From Arthrobacter mangrovi (GTDB taxonomy: Bacteria > Actinomycetota > Actinomycetes > Actinomycetales > Micrococcaceae), in NCBI RefSeq assembly GCF_026011795.1, contig NZ_BRVS01000009.1, positions 56,884 to 120,883 on the forward strand: a stretch of 64,000 nucleotides of DNA, given 5' to 3'. The notes beneath the pieces were generated by a model. The model was not told the DNA's origin. It ran no database searches and saw only the letters and a program-made list of their open reading frames with translations. Position numbers and translations under genes: made by a program. Within the stretch, counting starts at the first letter, position 1. Every line of letters starts with the position of its first letter. This document shows, piece after piece, positions 52,901 to 61,503 of the stretch.

Positions 52901-53754
52901 GAACGGGTTGTCCTTTCGGGTTGGTCATGCTGACGGTCGGTGTGCCGGCCGACCGCGCGGGTGCGCAGCCTGCCGGTCAGCGGATCGGTATGGGTGACAA
53001 TCGGGATGGCGTAGACCCGGCTGAGCAGGTCGGATTCCAGCACTTCATGGGCAGGGCCGGCGGCGGCGATCTTTCCCTCGGACAGGACGACCACCTCGTC
53101 GGCAAGCGCCGCAGCTTCGTCGAGGTCGTGCAGCACGAGCCCCACCGCGACCCCGTGGAGGCGCGCCAGGTCGTAGACGAGGTCGAAGATTTCCACCTTG
53201 TAGCGCAGGTCCAGATGGTTCGTCGGCTCGTCGAGCAGCAGCACGGAGGTGTCCTGGGCCAGGCAGCTGGCCAGCCAGACCCGCTGCAGTTGGCCGCCGG
53301 AGAGTTCGTGCACTCCGCGGCCGGACAGTTCGGTAATACCGGTAAGCGCCATCGCGCGTTCGACGGCGGCTCTCCCCTCGGGATCGGCGGCCCGCCAACG
53401 TCCGCGGTACGGGTGGCGGCCGAACTCCACCACGTCACGGACGCTCAGCCCGTGCGGAACCGGACGGCTCTGCGACAACAAGGTCACATGACGGGCGAAG
53501 TCGCTGCGCTTCATCAGCAGCGCGTCGGCATCTTCGCCGCCATCCGTGGAAACGGACACGCTCCCGGAAGACACATCGTGCAGCCGGGCCAGGGCACGCA
53601 GCAGCGTCGACTTGCCGCTGCCGTTCGGCCCCACTAGCGCCACGATCCGGCCCCGCTCGAGCCGCAGCCCGGCACCGTGGACCACGTCCCTGTCCCCGTA
53701 CCGGAGCACGAGTCCGCTGGCGTCAAGCCCGGCGCTTCCCCTGTAGTGATTCAC
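52897..53754 (-). CDS. Iron-siderophore ABC ATP-binding protein (FhuC/FecE-like)
   Basis: A 285-residue ATPase: Walker A G-P-N-G-S-G-K-S-T, Q-loop L-S-Q-S-R-P-V, H-P-Y-R near the helical domain, signature L-S-G-G-Q-L-Q-R, Walker B L-L-L-D-E-P-T-N-H-L-D and switch H-D-L. It is the first gene of the iron-uptake operon. The start is GTG at 53754 with no Shine-Dalgarno but a TACTCT hexamer eight bases before it, so a leaderless transcript is possible; a TTG at 53727 behind AGGGGAA is an alternative. An iron box overlaps the promoter. Confidence 0.9.
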   Translation of the reverse strand: MNHYRGSAGLDASGLVLRYGDRDVVHGAGLRLERGRIVALVGPNGSGKSTLLRALARLHDVSSGSVSVSTDGGEDADALLMKRSDFARHVTLLSQSRPVPHGLSVRDVVEFGRHPYRGRWRAADPEGRAAVERAMALTGITELSGRGVHELSGGQLQRVWLASCLAQDTSVLLLDEPTNHLDLRYKVEIFDLVYDLARLHGVAVGLVLHDLDEAAALADEVVVLSEGKIAAAGPAHEVLESDLLSRVYAIPIVTHTDPLTGRLRTRAVGRHTDRQHDQPERTTRS

Positions 53755-53764
53755 GAAGGATAGA

Positions 53765-53783
53765 GTAGCTTAGGCTTACCTAA
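53765..53783. promoter_or_regulatory. IdeR/DtxR-type iron box
   Basis: The 19 bases match 16 of 19 positions of the IdeR/DtxR consensus TTAGGTTAGGCTAACCTAA (mismatches at positions 1, 5 and 13). It is 11 bases upstream of the ATPase start, where a bound repressor would cover the -10 region. This predicts iron-repressed uptake. Confidence 0.8.
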
Positions 53784-53931
53784 TCACCCTACTTCACGGT
53801 CCCACGCCGTAAATATGACTCAATGGCAGCGCCGTCCCGGACTCCGACAAGTCTTCTGGCTGAGCCGACTGGAGCACGGAACGGCGGGTTAGAATTTGCC
53901 AGTCCTTGGGGGAACTTTGTGGGGGTCTGCA

Positions 53932-54699
53932 ATGCCGAACGTCTCGAAGCACGGGAATGACAGCGGGAAATTCCGGGTCATCTGGCTGGGCGTGCTGTCG
54001 CTGCTCATCCTGGCCCTAGCTGCCTGCACAACGCCGCCGAGCGCTTCTTCCGTTTCCTCCAGCCCCGCCGGGACGATGTCCGCTGCCGAGCCGGCCCCGA
54101 TTGCCTTGGTCATCGGCGACTCGCAGGCAAACGCCGGCAACGCCGTCCCGACGAGCAAGTCGTGGGTTTCCCAGGGTCTCGCCCGGGCCGGTTACGTGCC
54201 CCGGATCGAGGGCTACGGCGGAACCGGTTTCCTGAAGGGCCGCCCCAAGGACGGCCACCCGTCCTACTTGGAGTCGCTGAAGAACGGCGTCTACGACCTG
54301 CCCGCCCGAAACGTCGGCCTCGTCGTTATGCAAGGCGGCGGAAACGACCTCAAGTATCCGGACGGCAAGATCAAAGCGGCGGCATTGCAGACCGTGGAGA
54401 TCTTGAAGTCGAAGTACCCGAACGCGCGATTCGCCGTCGTCAGTCCCCTGAACCAGGGCGGCGACCCGGCCTCGCGGCGCATCGAAGTCGCCCAGGTTCT
54501 CGCCCGCGTCGCAGAAGCGGAGGACGCGCCCTTCATCGACGCCACGGGCTGGGTGGCAGAAAGTAACCTCACCCGGCACCTATACCCGGACGGCCTGCAT
54601 CTCACCCCTGAAGGGCATGACCGCCTCGCCCCGGTGTTCGCCAAGGCGCTGGCGGATGCCGGACTCGCTGCTGTCGTGCCCGCCGTCCGCTCCAGCTGA
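53932..54699 (+). CDS. Secreted SGNH-hydrolase lipoprotein
   Basis: A 255-residue lipoprotein with lipobox L-A-L-A-A-C near residue 32 and an SGNH/GDSL fold: block I G-D-S-Q near 62, a glycine block G-Y-G-G-T-G, block III G-G-G-N-D and block V D-G-L-H-L-T near 228 with the catalytic Asp and His. It probably removes acyl groups from a cell-surface glycan or lipid. ATG at 53932 follows a run of G; an upstream frame start is unlikely. Confidence 0.8.
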   Translation: MPNVSKHGNDSGKFRVIWLGVLSLLILALAACTTPPSASSVSSSPAGTMSAAEPAPIALVIGDSQANAGNAVPTSKSWVSQGLARAGYVPRIEGYGGTGFLKGRPKDGHPSYLESLKNGVYDLPARNVGLVVMQGGGNDLKYPDGKIKAAALQTVEILKSKYPNARFAVVSPLNQGGDPASRRIEVAQVLARVAEAEDAPFIDATGWVAESNLTRHLYPDGLHLTPEGHDRLAPVFAKALADAGLAAVVPAVRSS

Positions 54700-54752
54700 A
54701 AGGCCGCTGGTGAAGCCCGGCTGCCCCGTGCCGGAACTTCCGCTGACGGACC

Positions 54753-54836
54753 CTAGATGGCCGATACGATCCAGATGATCAACGCAATGGCTATCAGGAT
54801 GCCGACGATGGTCCAGATCAGATTGCTGCCGCGCAT
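54753..54836 (-). CDS. 27-residue single-membrane-segment peptide
   Basis: The ATG at 54836 is preceded by GGGAGGT at ideal spacing and opens a 27-codon frame. The product is M-R-G-S-N-L-I-W-T followed by a run of Ile, Val, Ala and Leu and ends in S-A-I, that is one membrane helix with a short charged start. Small hydrophobic proteins of this shape are common in actinobacteria. Function unknown. It is too short for most gene callers. Confidence 0.6.
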   Translation of the reverse strand: MRGSNLIWTIVGILIAIALIIWIVSAI

Positions 54837-54938
54837 GGTGCTACCTCCCTTCACTGCGAGGACTCCATTCTGCGCCCACAGGCGCGCTTTCGTCTCCGAA
54901 TTCAGGAAAAATTGAGGTTCAGCTTCACCTGACGGCAA

Positions 54939-54970
54939 TGACCCCGGGGCCAGCGGAAGCCCCGGGGTCA
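54939..54970 (-). terminator. Strong hairpin downstream of the agmatinase-family gene
   Basis: TGACCCCGGGGC (54939-54950) pairs perfectly with 54959-54970 around an eight-base loop. It is 16 bases past the stop of the gene ending at 54986. No T-tract, but the stem is very stable. Confidence 0.7.
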
Positions 54971-54985
54971 CGCTTCGAGCAATGG

Positions 54986-55984
54986 TCAGACGGCGGCCGC
55001 TTCAAACTCGCCCTCGTCGAGAGCCGAGACGCCCTTGTCCCGGTTGACCATCAGCGCCAGCAGGTCGAAAACCACCGTGGCCGCGGCGAGCGTGGTGATG
55101 TCGGCATGATCGTAGGCCGGTGCCACCTCCACCACATCCGCGCCGACGATGTTGATCCCGTTCAGCCCGCGCAGCAGGGACAGCAGCTCCCGCGAGAGCA
55201 GCCCGCCCATCTCCGGAGTCCCGGTCCCCGGCGCGAAGGACGGATCCAGCACGTCGATGTCGATCGACACGTACACGGGAGTATCCCCCAGCCGCTCCTT
55301 GATCCGCTGCACCGCGGCCGGAACGCCGATCACGTCCAGGTCCGAGCAGCGGATGATCTGGAAGCCGAACTCGTGGTCCCGCAGGAAGTCGTCCCTGTCG
55401 TACACCGGCCCGCGGATGCCGATGTGCATGGACTTGTCCTCCACCAGCAGCCCCTCCTCGAACGCCCGGCGGAACATCGTGCCGTGCGTGACCGGCTGGT
55501 CGAAGTAGGTGTCCCAGGTGTCCAGGTGCGCGTCGAAGTGCAGCAGTGCCACCGGCCCGCGGGCCTTGTTCAGCGCCCGCAGCATTGGCAGGGCGATGGT
55601 GTGGTCGCCGCCGATGGAGATCAGCCGCTTGCCCTCCCCCAGCAGCGGCAGGGCCTGCTCCTCGATCTCGCGTACGGCCCGGGTGATGTCGTACGGGGTG
55701 CAGGCAATGTCGCCGGCGTCAACCACCTGGGTCTCGTTCACGGGTTCGACGTCGAGCTCCACGTGGTAACCGGGGCGCAGCAGCCGCGAGGCCTCGCGGA
55801 CCCCTGCGGGACCGAACCGGGCGCCCGGGCGGAAGGAGGTGCCGCCGTCGAACGGGACGCCGACAATGGCGATGTCGTAGTCCGGAACGCGGTCGATCTG
55901 GGGCAGCCGGGCGAAGGTGCCGAGTCCGGCGTAGCGCGGAACCTTGGTGGCGTCGACGGGGCCGATCGGCTGGTGGTTGGTCAT
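54986..55984 (-). CDS. Agmatinase/ureohydrolase-family protein
   Basis: A 332-residue ureohydrolase with all metal ligands: S-I-G-G-D-H-T, H-F-D-A-H-L-D and D-I-D-V-L-D-P-S-F-A-P-G. The G-G-T-S-F-R-P-G-A-R-F-G-P motif marks the agmatinase/guanidinobutyrase branch rather than arginase. It hydrolyses a guanidino compound to urea and an amine. It follows an MFS transporter by 43 bases, likely importing the same substrate. 4-Guanidinobutyrate, agmatine or another guanidino compound cannot be told apart. Confidence 0.85.
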   Translation of the reverse strand: MTNHQPIGPVDATKVPRYAGLGTFARLPQIDRVPDYDIAIVGVPFDGGTSFRPGARFGPAGVREASRLLRPGYHVELDVEPVNETQVVDAGDIACTPYDITRAVREIEEQALPLLGEGKRLISIGGDHTIALPMLRALNKARGPVALLHFDAHLDTWDTYFDQPVTHGTMFRRAFEEGLLVEDKSMHIGIRGPVYDRDDFLRDHEFGFQIIRCSDLDVIGVPAAVQRIKERLGDTPVYVSIDIDVLDPSFAPGTGTPEMGGLLSRELLSLLRGLNGINIVGADVVEVAPAYDHADITTLAAATVVFDLLALMVNRDKGVSALDEGEFEAAAV

Positions 55985-56027
55985 GACGGTGCTCCTTTGC
56001 GTGGCGTGGGTGGCGGTAGTGCGGGTG

Positions 56028-57401
56028 TTACTTGACGACGGCGGCCGGTGCGGCAGGCACGGCCGTCGGCTCGTCGGAGGTGAGTTCGTGCAGGGTCTTG
56101 TTGGCGGTCTCCGGTGCCAGCAGGAAGGTCGCGGCCAGGCCGACGGCGGAGATCACCGCGCCGATCAGCAGCGAGCCGGCGGCGCCGAAATTGAGGATGG
56201 CGAGCGGCATCAGGTACGTGCTCGCCGCGGATCCCACTCGGCTGATCGCGGTGCCGAAGCCGACAGCCGTGGCCCGGACCTCCGTGGGGAACAGCTCGTT
56301 CGGGTAGACGACCTCCAGGAAGCTGGACGCGCCGGACGCCAGCGCGAACACGGCGAGCGCCAGGAACAGCGGACCGGCGTGGACATCCGGAATGAAGGCC
56401 GGGATCGCCAGCGCCACCGCGATGATGCCGAAGCTCCACAGCAGCAGCCTCCGCCGGCCGATCTTCTCCACCAACCACAGGCCCGGCACGCCGCCGACCA
56501 CGAACAGCATCGAGATCAGGAAGGACCCGCCGTAGAGGTTCGCGTCGCCGGTCATCCCGAAGGAGGTCAGCAGGTCGGGGGCGAAGGTGTAGACCGCGAA
56601 GAGCGGGATCACCTGCGCCGTCCAGAAGATCGAGACGAACAGCGTGCGCTTCCAGTACCGGCCTCTGAAGATGTCGGTGAAACGGCCCTGCTTCGACTCC
56701 GCGCCGCCGTCCTGCGCCACGTCGCCGACGCCGTACTGCGCGCCGTAGACCTTCTTGATGACCGCGTCGGCCTCGTCCACCCGGCCCCGTGAAAGCAGCC
56801 AGCGCGGCGATTCCGGCGTTCCCAGCCGGCACAGCAGCGTGATGATCGCGAAGAGCGCGGGGCTCGCCACCATGATGCGCCAGGCATCCGGCCCCGTGTC
56901 GCGCAGCAGGAAGCCCACGGCATACGCCACGGCCGCGCCGACCGCCCACACCACGAACGTCGCGCCGAGCAGCCGCCCGCGCACCCTCCGCGGCAGGAAC
57001 TCCGCGAGCAGCGACGTCGCAATCGGATAGTCAGCGCCGATGGCCATGCCCAGGAAGAAGCGGCAGAGGACCACCTGCCACACCTCCGTGGCGAAGCCGT
57101 TGAGCAGCGAGAACACCGCCAGCGCGATCAGGTCCGCGATGTACATCTTGTGCCGGCCGATCTTGTCGGTCAGCCAGCCGAAGACGGCCCCGCCGAAGAA
57201 GATGCCGATCAGGCTTGCCGCCCCGATCAGCCCGATCTCGCCCGGTTCCAGGTCCAGCCCCGGCGTCATCGTGATCAGCGCGATGCCGATGATCGACAGC
57301 GCGTAACCGTCGATGAACGGGCCGCCCGAGGCGAAGAAGGTCAGCTTCTTGTGGAACCTCGTCAGCGGCGCGTCATCAATGAGATTGCTCGTTGCGCTCA
57401 T
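56028..57401 (-). CDS. MFS transporter, sugar/organic-acid porter type
   Basis: A 457-residue transporter with twelve membrane segments. It has the loop 2-3 motif G-W-L-T-D-K-I-G-R-H-K-M near residue 80, the P-E-S-P-R-W-L motif near 195 and G-x3-D/E-x-x-G-R-R as L-V-E-K-I-G-R-R-R near 300. These mark the sugar-porter/aromatic-acid-like MFS group. Operon with the agmatinase-family gene and divergence from a PucR regulator suggest uptake of a guanidino or related nitrogen compound. Substrate is unproven. Confidence 0.85.
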   Translation of the reverse strand: MSATSNLIDDAPLTRFHKKLTFFASGGPFIDGYALSIIGIALITMTPGLDLEPGEIGLIGAASLIGIFFGGAVFGWLTDKIGRHKMYIADLIALAVFSLLNGFATEVWQVVLCRFFLGMAIGADYPIATSLLAEFLPRRVRGRLLGATFVVWAVGAAVAYAVGFLLRDTGPDAWRIMVASPALFAIITLLCRLGTPESPRWLLSRGRVDEADAVIKKVYGAQYGVGDVAQDGGAESKQGRFTDIFRGRYWKRTLFVSIFWTAQVIPLFAVYTFAPDLLTSFGMTGDANLYGGSFLISMLFVVGGVPGLWLVEKIGRRRLLLWSFGIIAVALAIPAFIPDVHAGPLFLALAVFALASGASSFLEVVYPNELFPTEVRATAVGFGTAISRVGSAASTYLMPLAILNFGAAGSLLIGAVISAVGLAATFLLAPETANKTLHELTSDEPTAVPAAPAAVVK

Positions 57402-57569
57402 TGCAGCTCTCTCTCGTCGTGCTCAGTCAGAGCGGGAATAACTGAGTCCATGATTCGCGAACGGCGTGACACAGGACACCCGCCGATTGACTACAAACGG
57501 ATGGACGGTCTATACATTCGTCTAAACAACGACGACGGCGCTGCGGTTGGGCGCGGAGGGGAGCCTTGT

Positions 57570-59084
57570 ATGGCCATTACCGTGTCCGAGCTGCTGGCCG
57601 AGCCGCAGCTCGGCCTTCGCCTGCTCGCGGGGAAAGCGGGCCTGCAGCACCGGATCACCTGGGCCCACACCTCGGACCTGCCGCGGCTGTGGGAGTGGGT
57701 CACCGGCGGCGAGGTCATGATGACCAACGGCCTGTCCATCCCGGCGGACGCCGCGGGACAGGTCGCGCTGGCGGAGGCGCTGGTCGCGGCCGGCGCGAGC
57801 GCGCTGGCCATCGGCGAGAAGATGCATGCCCCGGAGCTGACTCCGGAGTTCATCGAAGCCTGCGACCGGCTGCCACTGCCGGTACTCAACGTGCCGTATC
57901 CGCTGCCCTTCATCGCCATCGCCAAGTCCGTGGCCGAGTCCTCGCTGCTGGAGGAATCCCGCCGGCTGCGCCAGACCGCGCGGATCTATGACCTGCTCCG
58001 GCTGGCCGGCTCCCCCAGCCAGTGGCAGGCCATCGGCAACGGCCTGGCCTCCGAACTTGATGCGCAGCTGTTCGTCGTCGACCGCGCCTGCCACCACCCC
58101 TGGCACCCGGACGGGACGCCGCTCCCCTCCCGGCTGGCCGACGCGCTGCAGCCCTTCATCAGCTCGGCCCCCACTGCCGGCAAGAAGTTCCAGTGGCACA
58201 ACACTGCCGCCGGCCATGTGTTGATGATGGACGTTCCGACGCACGAGGACGCGCTGCTCGTCGTCGTGCCGGCCGCCGAGCCGCACCCGGACGCCGTCGT
58301 CCTGCTACACGCCGCCTCGGTGCTCGGCCTCGAGCTGTCCCGCACCATGCTCGCGCTCGAAGACGAGCGTCGGCTCGGCTCCGAGTTCCTAGCCCAGGCG
58401 CTCGACGGTCGCTACGGCGCCGCCGAGCTGGAGCGCCAGCTCAATAGGTTCGGTCTCTCCCCCGAACGGTTCGTCGCCGTGTCCGTCCGCGGCCTCGAGC
58501 CCGAGCAGTTCGCCGGCATCCCGGTCGAACTGTGGCGCCACGGCCTCCCGGTGATCAGCCTCCAGCAGGCCGACACCCTGCATCTACTCCTGCCCGACTC
58601 CCCCGACGAGGCCCTGCTGCACGCAGCCCCCGACGGCGCCCGTATCGGGATCAGCCGGCCCGCCGTCGCCGCCGGGCTGCAGCACGCCCGGCAGGAATCC
58701 CTCTGGGCGGCCGCCACCGCCGCCCGCAGCGGCACGCGCCTCGCCCGCTACTCGGAGGGACCTAGCTGGCTTGGACTGACCGGCGTGGAGGAAGGCCAGG
58801 CCCTCGTCCAGCGCCTCCTCGGCCCGCTCCTCGAGCACGACCGCGACAAGCACTCCGAGCTCGTCCGGACCCTGCGCACCTACCTCGAGCAGCAGCGCTC
58901 CTGGCAGAAGACCGCTGACGCCCTCTTCACCCATCGCCAAACCGTCATCTACCGCATCCGCCGCATCGGCGAACTCACCGGCCTCGACATGACCGAAACC
59001 GCCTCCATCGCCCAACTCTGGTTCGCCCTCCAGCTCCACGACGCCATGACCCCGCGGCCGGACAACAGTTCCCCTACGCGGTAG
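57570..59084 (+). CDS. PucR-family transcriptional regulator
   Basis: A 504-residue regulator. The N-terminal PucR sensory domain (about residues 5-125) contains the conserved W-A-H-T-S-D-L-P-R-L-W-E-W-V-T-G-G-E segment; a central GGDEF-like module follows; the C-terminal HTH_30 has Q-K-T-A-D-A-L-F-T-H-R-Q-T-V-I-Y-R-I-R-R. PucR proteins control purine, nitrogen and GABA/guanidino catabolic genes. ATG at 57570 follows GGAGGGGAG. It is divergent from the MFS/agmatinase operon and is its likely regulator. Confidence 0.85.
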   Translation: MAITVSELLAEPQLGLRLLAGKAGLQHRITWAHTSDLPRLWEWVTGGEVMMTNGLSIPADAAGQVALAEALVAAGASALAIGEKMHAPELTPEFIEACDRLPLPVLNVPYPLPFIAIAKSVAESSLLEESRRLRQTARIYDLLRLAGSPSQWQAIGNGLASELDAQLFVVDRACHHPWHPDGTPLPSRLADALQPFISSAPTAGKKFQWHNTAAGHVLMMDVPTHEDALLVVVPAAEPHPDAVVLLHAASVLGLELSRTMLALEDERRLGSEFLAQALDGRYGAAELERQLNRFGLSPERFVAVSVRGLEPEQFAGIPVELWRHGLPVISLQQADTLHLLLPDSPDEALLHAAPDGARIGISRPAVAAGLQHARQESLWAAATAARSGTRLARYSEGPSWLGLTGVEEGQALVQRLLGPLLEHDRDKHSELVRTLRTYLEQQRSWQKTADALFTHRQTVIYRIRRIGELTGLDMTETASIAQLWFALQLHDAMTPRPDNSSPTR

Positions 59085-59541
59085 CCCCCGCCGCCGACCC
59101 CGCCCGCATGGTCCAGGTGCTGCCAGCGCCCTCGGCGAAGGCACCACACTCCCCGCCGCGGACTGCCGAACCATCGGCTCATCCACGAAGCCGGAAGCCG
59201 CCACCCCGAATAGGGCGGGCCCTGTGCCCGCTCACTCGTTTAACCCTGAACGGGGGCGAACCGCCGCCTCCTGGCTCGGCACCTTCCGCACGTATGTCTA
59301 CCGCGCAGACGGGATCGCGGCCCTCATCCTTTTCCAGCGCCGCCTTCTCAATGCCGCCTCGGCTTCCCTCGATTGAGCGCTAGCGTCCGAGAGCGAAAGC
59401 GTGGCCTTCAGAAAACATCCGCGGTTCCAAGTTCGAGCTGCTCGACCGCGTCGCCATCGTTCGGCCAAACGCTTTGCCGTTCATCCATGAATCGTTCTAT
59501 TACACTCGGATGGATTCTGCTTATAAGGTCAAGGGGGAAAA
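59085..59541. other. Gene-poor region with decayed coding sequence
   Basis: About 457 bases with no intact gene. The first 150 bases hold the kinase remnant described separately; the rest shows no coherent frame. The last 40 bases, including an AAGGGGGA site, lead into the acyltransferase gene. Confidence 0.6.
59096..59230 (+). pseudogene. Histidine-kinase 3'-end remnant
   Basis: The segment reads D-P-A-R-M-x-Q-V-L directly joined to A-S-A-L-G-E-G-T-T, which in the intact kinase at 46978-48699 are about 90 residues apart. A 26-base stretch (59122-59147) is identical to 48574-48599, and the following bases resemble the same kinase's tail with gaps, including an identical K-P-E-A coding part. 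It is a decayed, internally deleted copy of a related kinase gene. Confidence 0.65.
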
Positions 59542-60606
59542 GTGCGACTGGATTCACTCACGGGACTACGCGCCTTCGCGGCGCTACTGGTGTTCGGCCG
59601 GCACATCGCCTACCTGTTCGAGGGCGCGGAAGTGAACTTCCTGTCACCCGGAATGGTCGGCGTCTCGTTCTTCTACGTCCTCAGCGGGTTCGTGCTCACG
59701 TGGACGGCGAAGCCGGGAGACTCGTCGTGGCTGTTCTTCCAGCGCCGCTTCGCCCGCGTTTACCCTGCCTACGCTGTGGCATGGCTTGTGTCAATGGCCC
59801 TAATAGTGATTAGCAGTGAAAGCCCTGTTTGGCAGGACCTCTTCGCGTTGACGCTGCTGCAATCATGGTTCCCGGACGAGGCGATCTATTCGGGCGCCAA
59901 CGTGGTGTTCTGGTCCATCTCGTGCGAGGCCTTCTTCTACCTTGTGTTCCCGTGGATCTTTCCACTCGCTCAGCGGCTCACACAGACCGGCCGGCTGACT
60001 GTTATCGCGGCATGCCTGGCGCTCGTTTGGGTGGCTGCCGCCATAAACGATCCGCTCGTGCCGGGAAGCGTTGGACACTGGTTTATTTACTTCTTCCCAC
60101 CGACGAGGATGCTGGAGTTCATCATCGGGATCATGCTGGCCCTGCAGATAAAGCATGGGACAAGGCGCTTCCAAGTGCCCCTGTGGGCGGCCTCCCTGAT
60201 CGCGTTAGCTGCCTACATGGCTGCCGCCTTCGTCCCGGATTCCTACATGCGGGTCGCCGTGACACTCGCACCGTTTGCGCTCCTCGTGTTCGCTGCTGCA
60301 CAAACGGACCTGGCTGGAAAGGCATCGCTGTACAGGCTGCCCGTCTTCGTCACTCTCGGGGTATGGTCGTACTGCTTCTACCTGATCCATACGCAGGTTC
60401 TAGCTGTAGGGTGGACAACCCTGAATGTTGCATTCGGCTTCGCCCCGGAGGGTCAGCCCCTTTCCGTTCTGGTCCCGGCCCTCGCAGGCATGTTGTTCGC
60501 TGGCGTTGTCGCGTCGGCGATGCTGCATAAGGCCGTGGAGGCGCCGCTCGAGAAGCGCCTCCGGCCAGCGCAACGCACTTTGGAGCCGGCGAGCCCGAGA
60601 GGGTGA
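59542..60606 (+). CDS. Acyltransferase-3 family membrane protein
   Basis: A 354-residue OafA/YrhL-type O-acyltransferase with about ten membrane segments. It has the N-terminal R-L-D-S-L-T-G-L-R-A-F-A-A-L-L-V-F-G-R-H with the conserved catalytic His, the F-F-Y-V-L-S-G-F-V-L motif and R-R-F-A-R-V-Y-P-A-Y. It moves acetyl or another acyl group onto a surface sugar. GTG start after AAGGGGGA. No SGNH domain is fused, unlike the larger neighbour. Confidence 0.85.
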   Translation: MRLDSLTGLRAFAALLVFGRHIAYLFEGAEVNFLSPGMVGVSFFYVLSGFVLTWTAKPGDSSWLFFQRRFARVYPAYAVAWLVSMALIVISSESPVWQDLFALTLLQSWFPDEAIYSGANVVFWSISCEAFFYLVFPWIFPLAQRLTQTGRLTVIAACLALVWVAAAINDPLVPGSVGHWFIYFFPPTRMLEFIIGIMLALQIKHGTRRFQVPLWAASLIALAAYMAAAFVPDSYMRVAVTLAPFALLVFAAAQTDLAGKASLYRLPVFVTLGVWSYCFYLIHTQVLAVGWTTLNVAFGFAPEGQPLSVLVPALAGMLFAGVVASAMLHKAVEAPLEKRLRPAQRTLEPASPRG

Positions 60607-60676
60607 CGCGGACCGGGGTGTTAGTTGCCCTACTGCCGAACCTTGTAATGTTAGGTGAAACGACAAACGGGGAAGA

Positions 60677-61177
60677 ATGAATCTACTCGACGTGATCCGC
60701 GCCGACTGGGCTGCCGAGCCGAACAAGGCCGACCGCATCCCGACGACGATCTTCCGCGTGGGCCAGTGGTCCCACGGCAGGAAGGCGCTGCTGCTTATCC
60801 ACTTGCTCTACAAGGTGGCAGACGCCATTATTGTGCGGGGCCTCCTCGGCGCGGAGATCCCCCCTTCAATCAAGTGCGGCCCAGGTTTCCGGCTCCGGCA
60901 CTTGGGCCGCGGCGTCATCATCCACCCCAAAGCCGTCCTTGGCTCCCGCGTCTCCCTCTACCACCGGGTCACGATTGGTGAGGCGAAAGGCGAAGCTCCC
61001 GTGATCGGCTCCCGCATCCAGATCGGGGCAGGGGCCACGGTCCTCGGCGGCATCAAGGTATCCAATGACGCCGAGGATGTGCCCACCTTCGTAGGCGCTA
61101 ACGCGCTGGTCAACAAGGATGTTGAGCACGGAACGACCGTCGCCGGCGTGCCCGCTAAGGTAGTCGCACGCCGCTAG
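60677..61177 (+). CDS. CysE-like left-handed-beta-helix O-acetyltransferase
   Basis: A 166-residue hexapeptide-repeat protein resembling serine O-acetyltransferases: a helical N-terminus (D-V-I-R-A-D-W), the F-R-L-R-H-L-G-R-G-V-I-I-H segment, R-V-T-I-G and late I-G-A-G-A-T-V-L-G-G. It is shorter than CysE (about 250 residues), like the SAT-like transferases in polysaccharide clusters. It lies between two acyltransferase-3 genes, so a surface-glycan acetyltransferase is likelier than cysteine synthesis. Confidence 0.75.
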   Translation: MNLLDVIRADWAAEPNKADRIPTTIFRVGQWSHGRKALLLIHLLYKVADAIIVRGLLGAEIPPSIKCGPGFRLRHLGRGVIIHPKAVLGSRVSLYHRVTIGEAKGEAPVIGSRIQIGAGATVLGGIKVSNDAEDVPTFVGANALVNKDVEHGTTVAGVPAKVVARR

Positions 61178-61503
61178 AGATCACCGCTCGGGAGACTTCC
61201 ACCCGGTTCGCGCCGTCTGTCACGGTGCAGCCAGCATCGAATCTAAGCACTATCATCCTGCCAACGTTGGACTAATAGCTCCTTGAAAGAGGAAGGATTT
61301 TGTTCAGTCATTGCTGGCTACTTCAGGCAGCCAGACACGGTCTACAAGCCATCAAGGTATTGTCCAGGCTCCGGCCACAAACCGGCGAGGGAGGGAACAA
61401 GGACAAGTCCAGCAGAGCAGTGAAAGCATGGTGAAACGTTCCCGGTAGAGTGTAGGTGCACGATAAATCGCTGATGCTATTCGGCAGACAACGCGGGGGA
61501 ATG
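61178..61503. other. Intergenic region before the OafA-like gene
   Basis: About 326 bases, AT-richer than the flanks, with no convincing gene. It contains the palindrome CCAACGTTGG (61261-61270) and an inverted repeat CTGGCT/AGCCAG (61314-61334). Promoter function is likely but unassigned. Confidence 0.5.

Noticed and set aside
60677..61177. Housekeeping serine acetyltransferase cysE
   Set aside because: The protein is short, no cysK is adjacent and the neighbours are surface acyltransferases.
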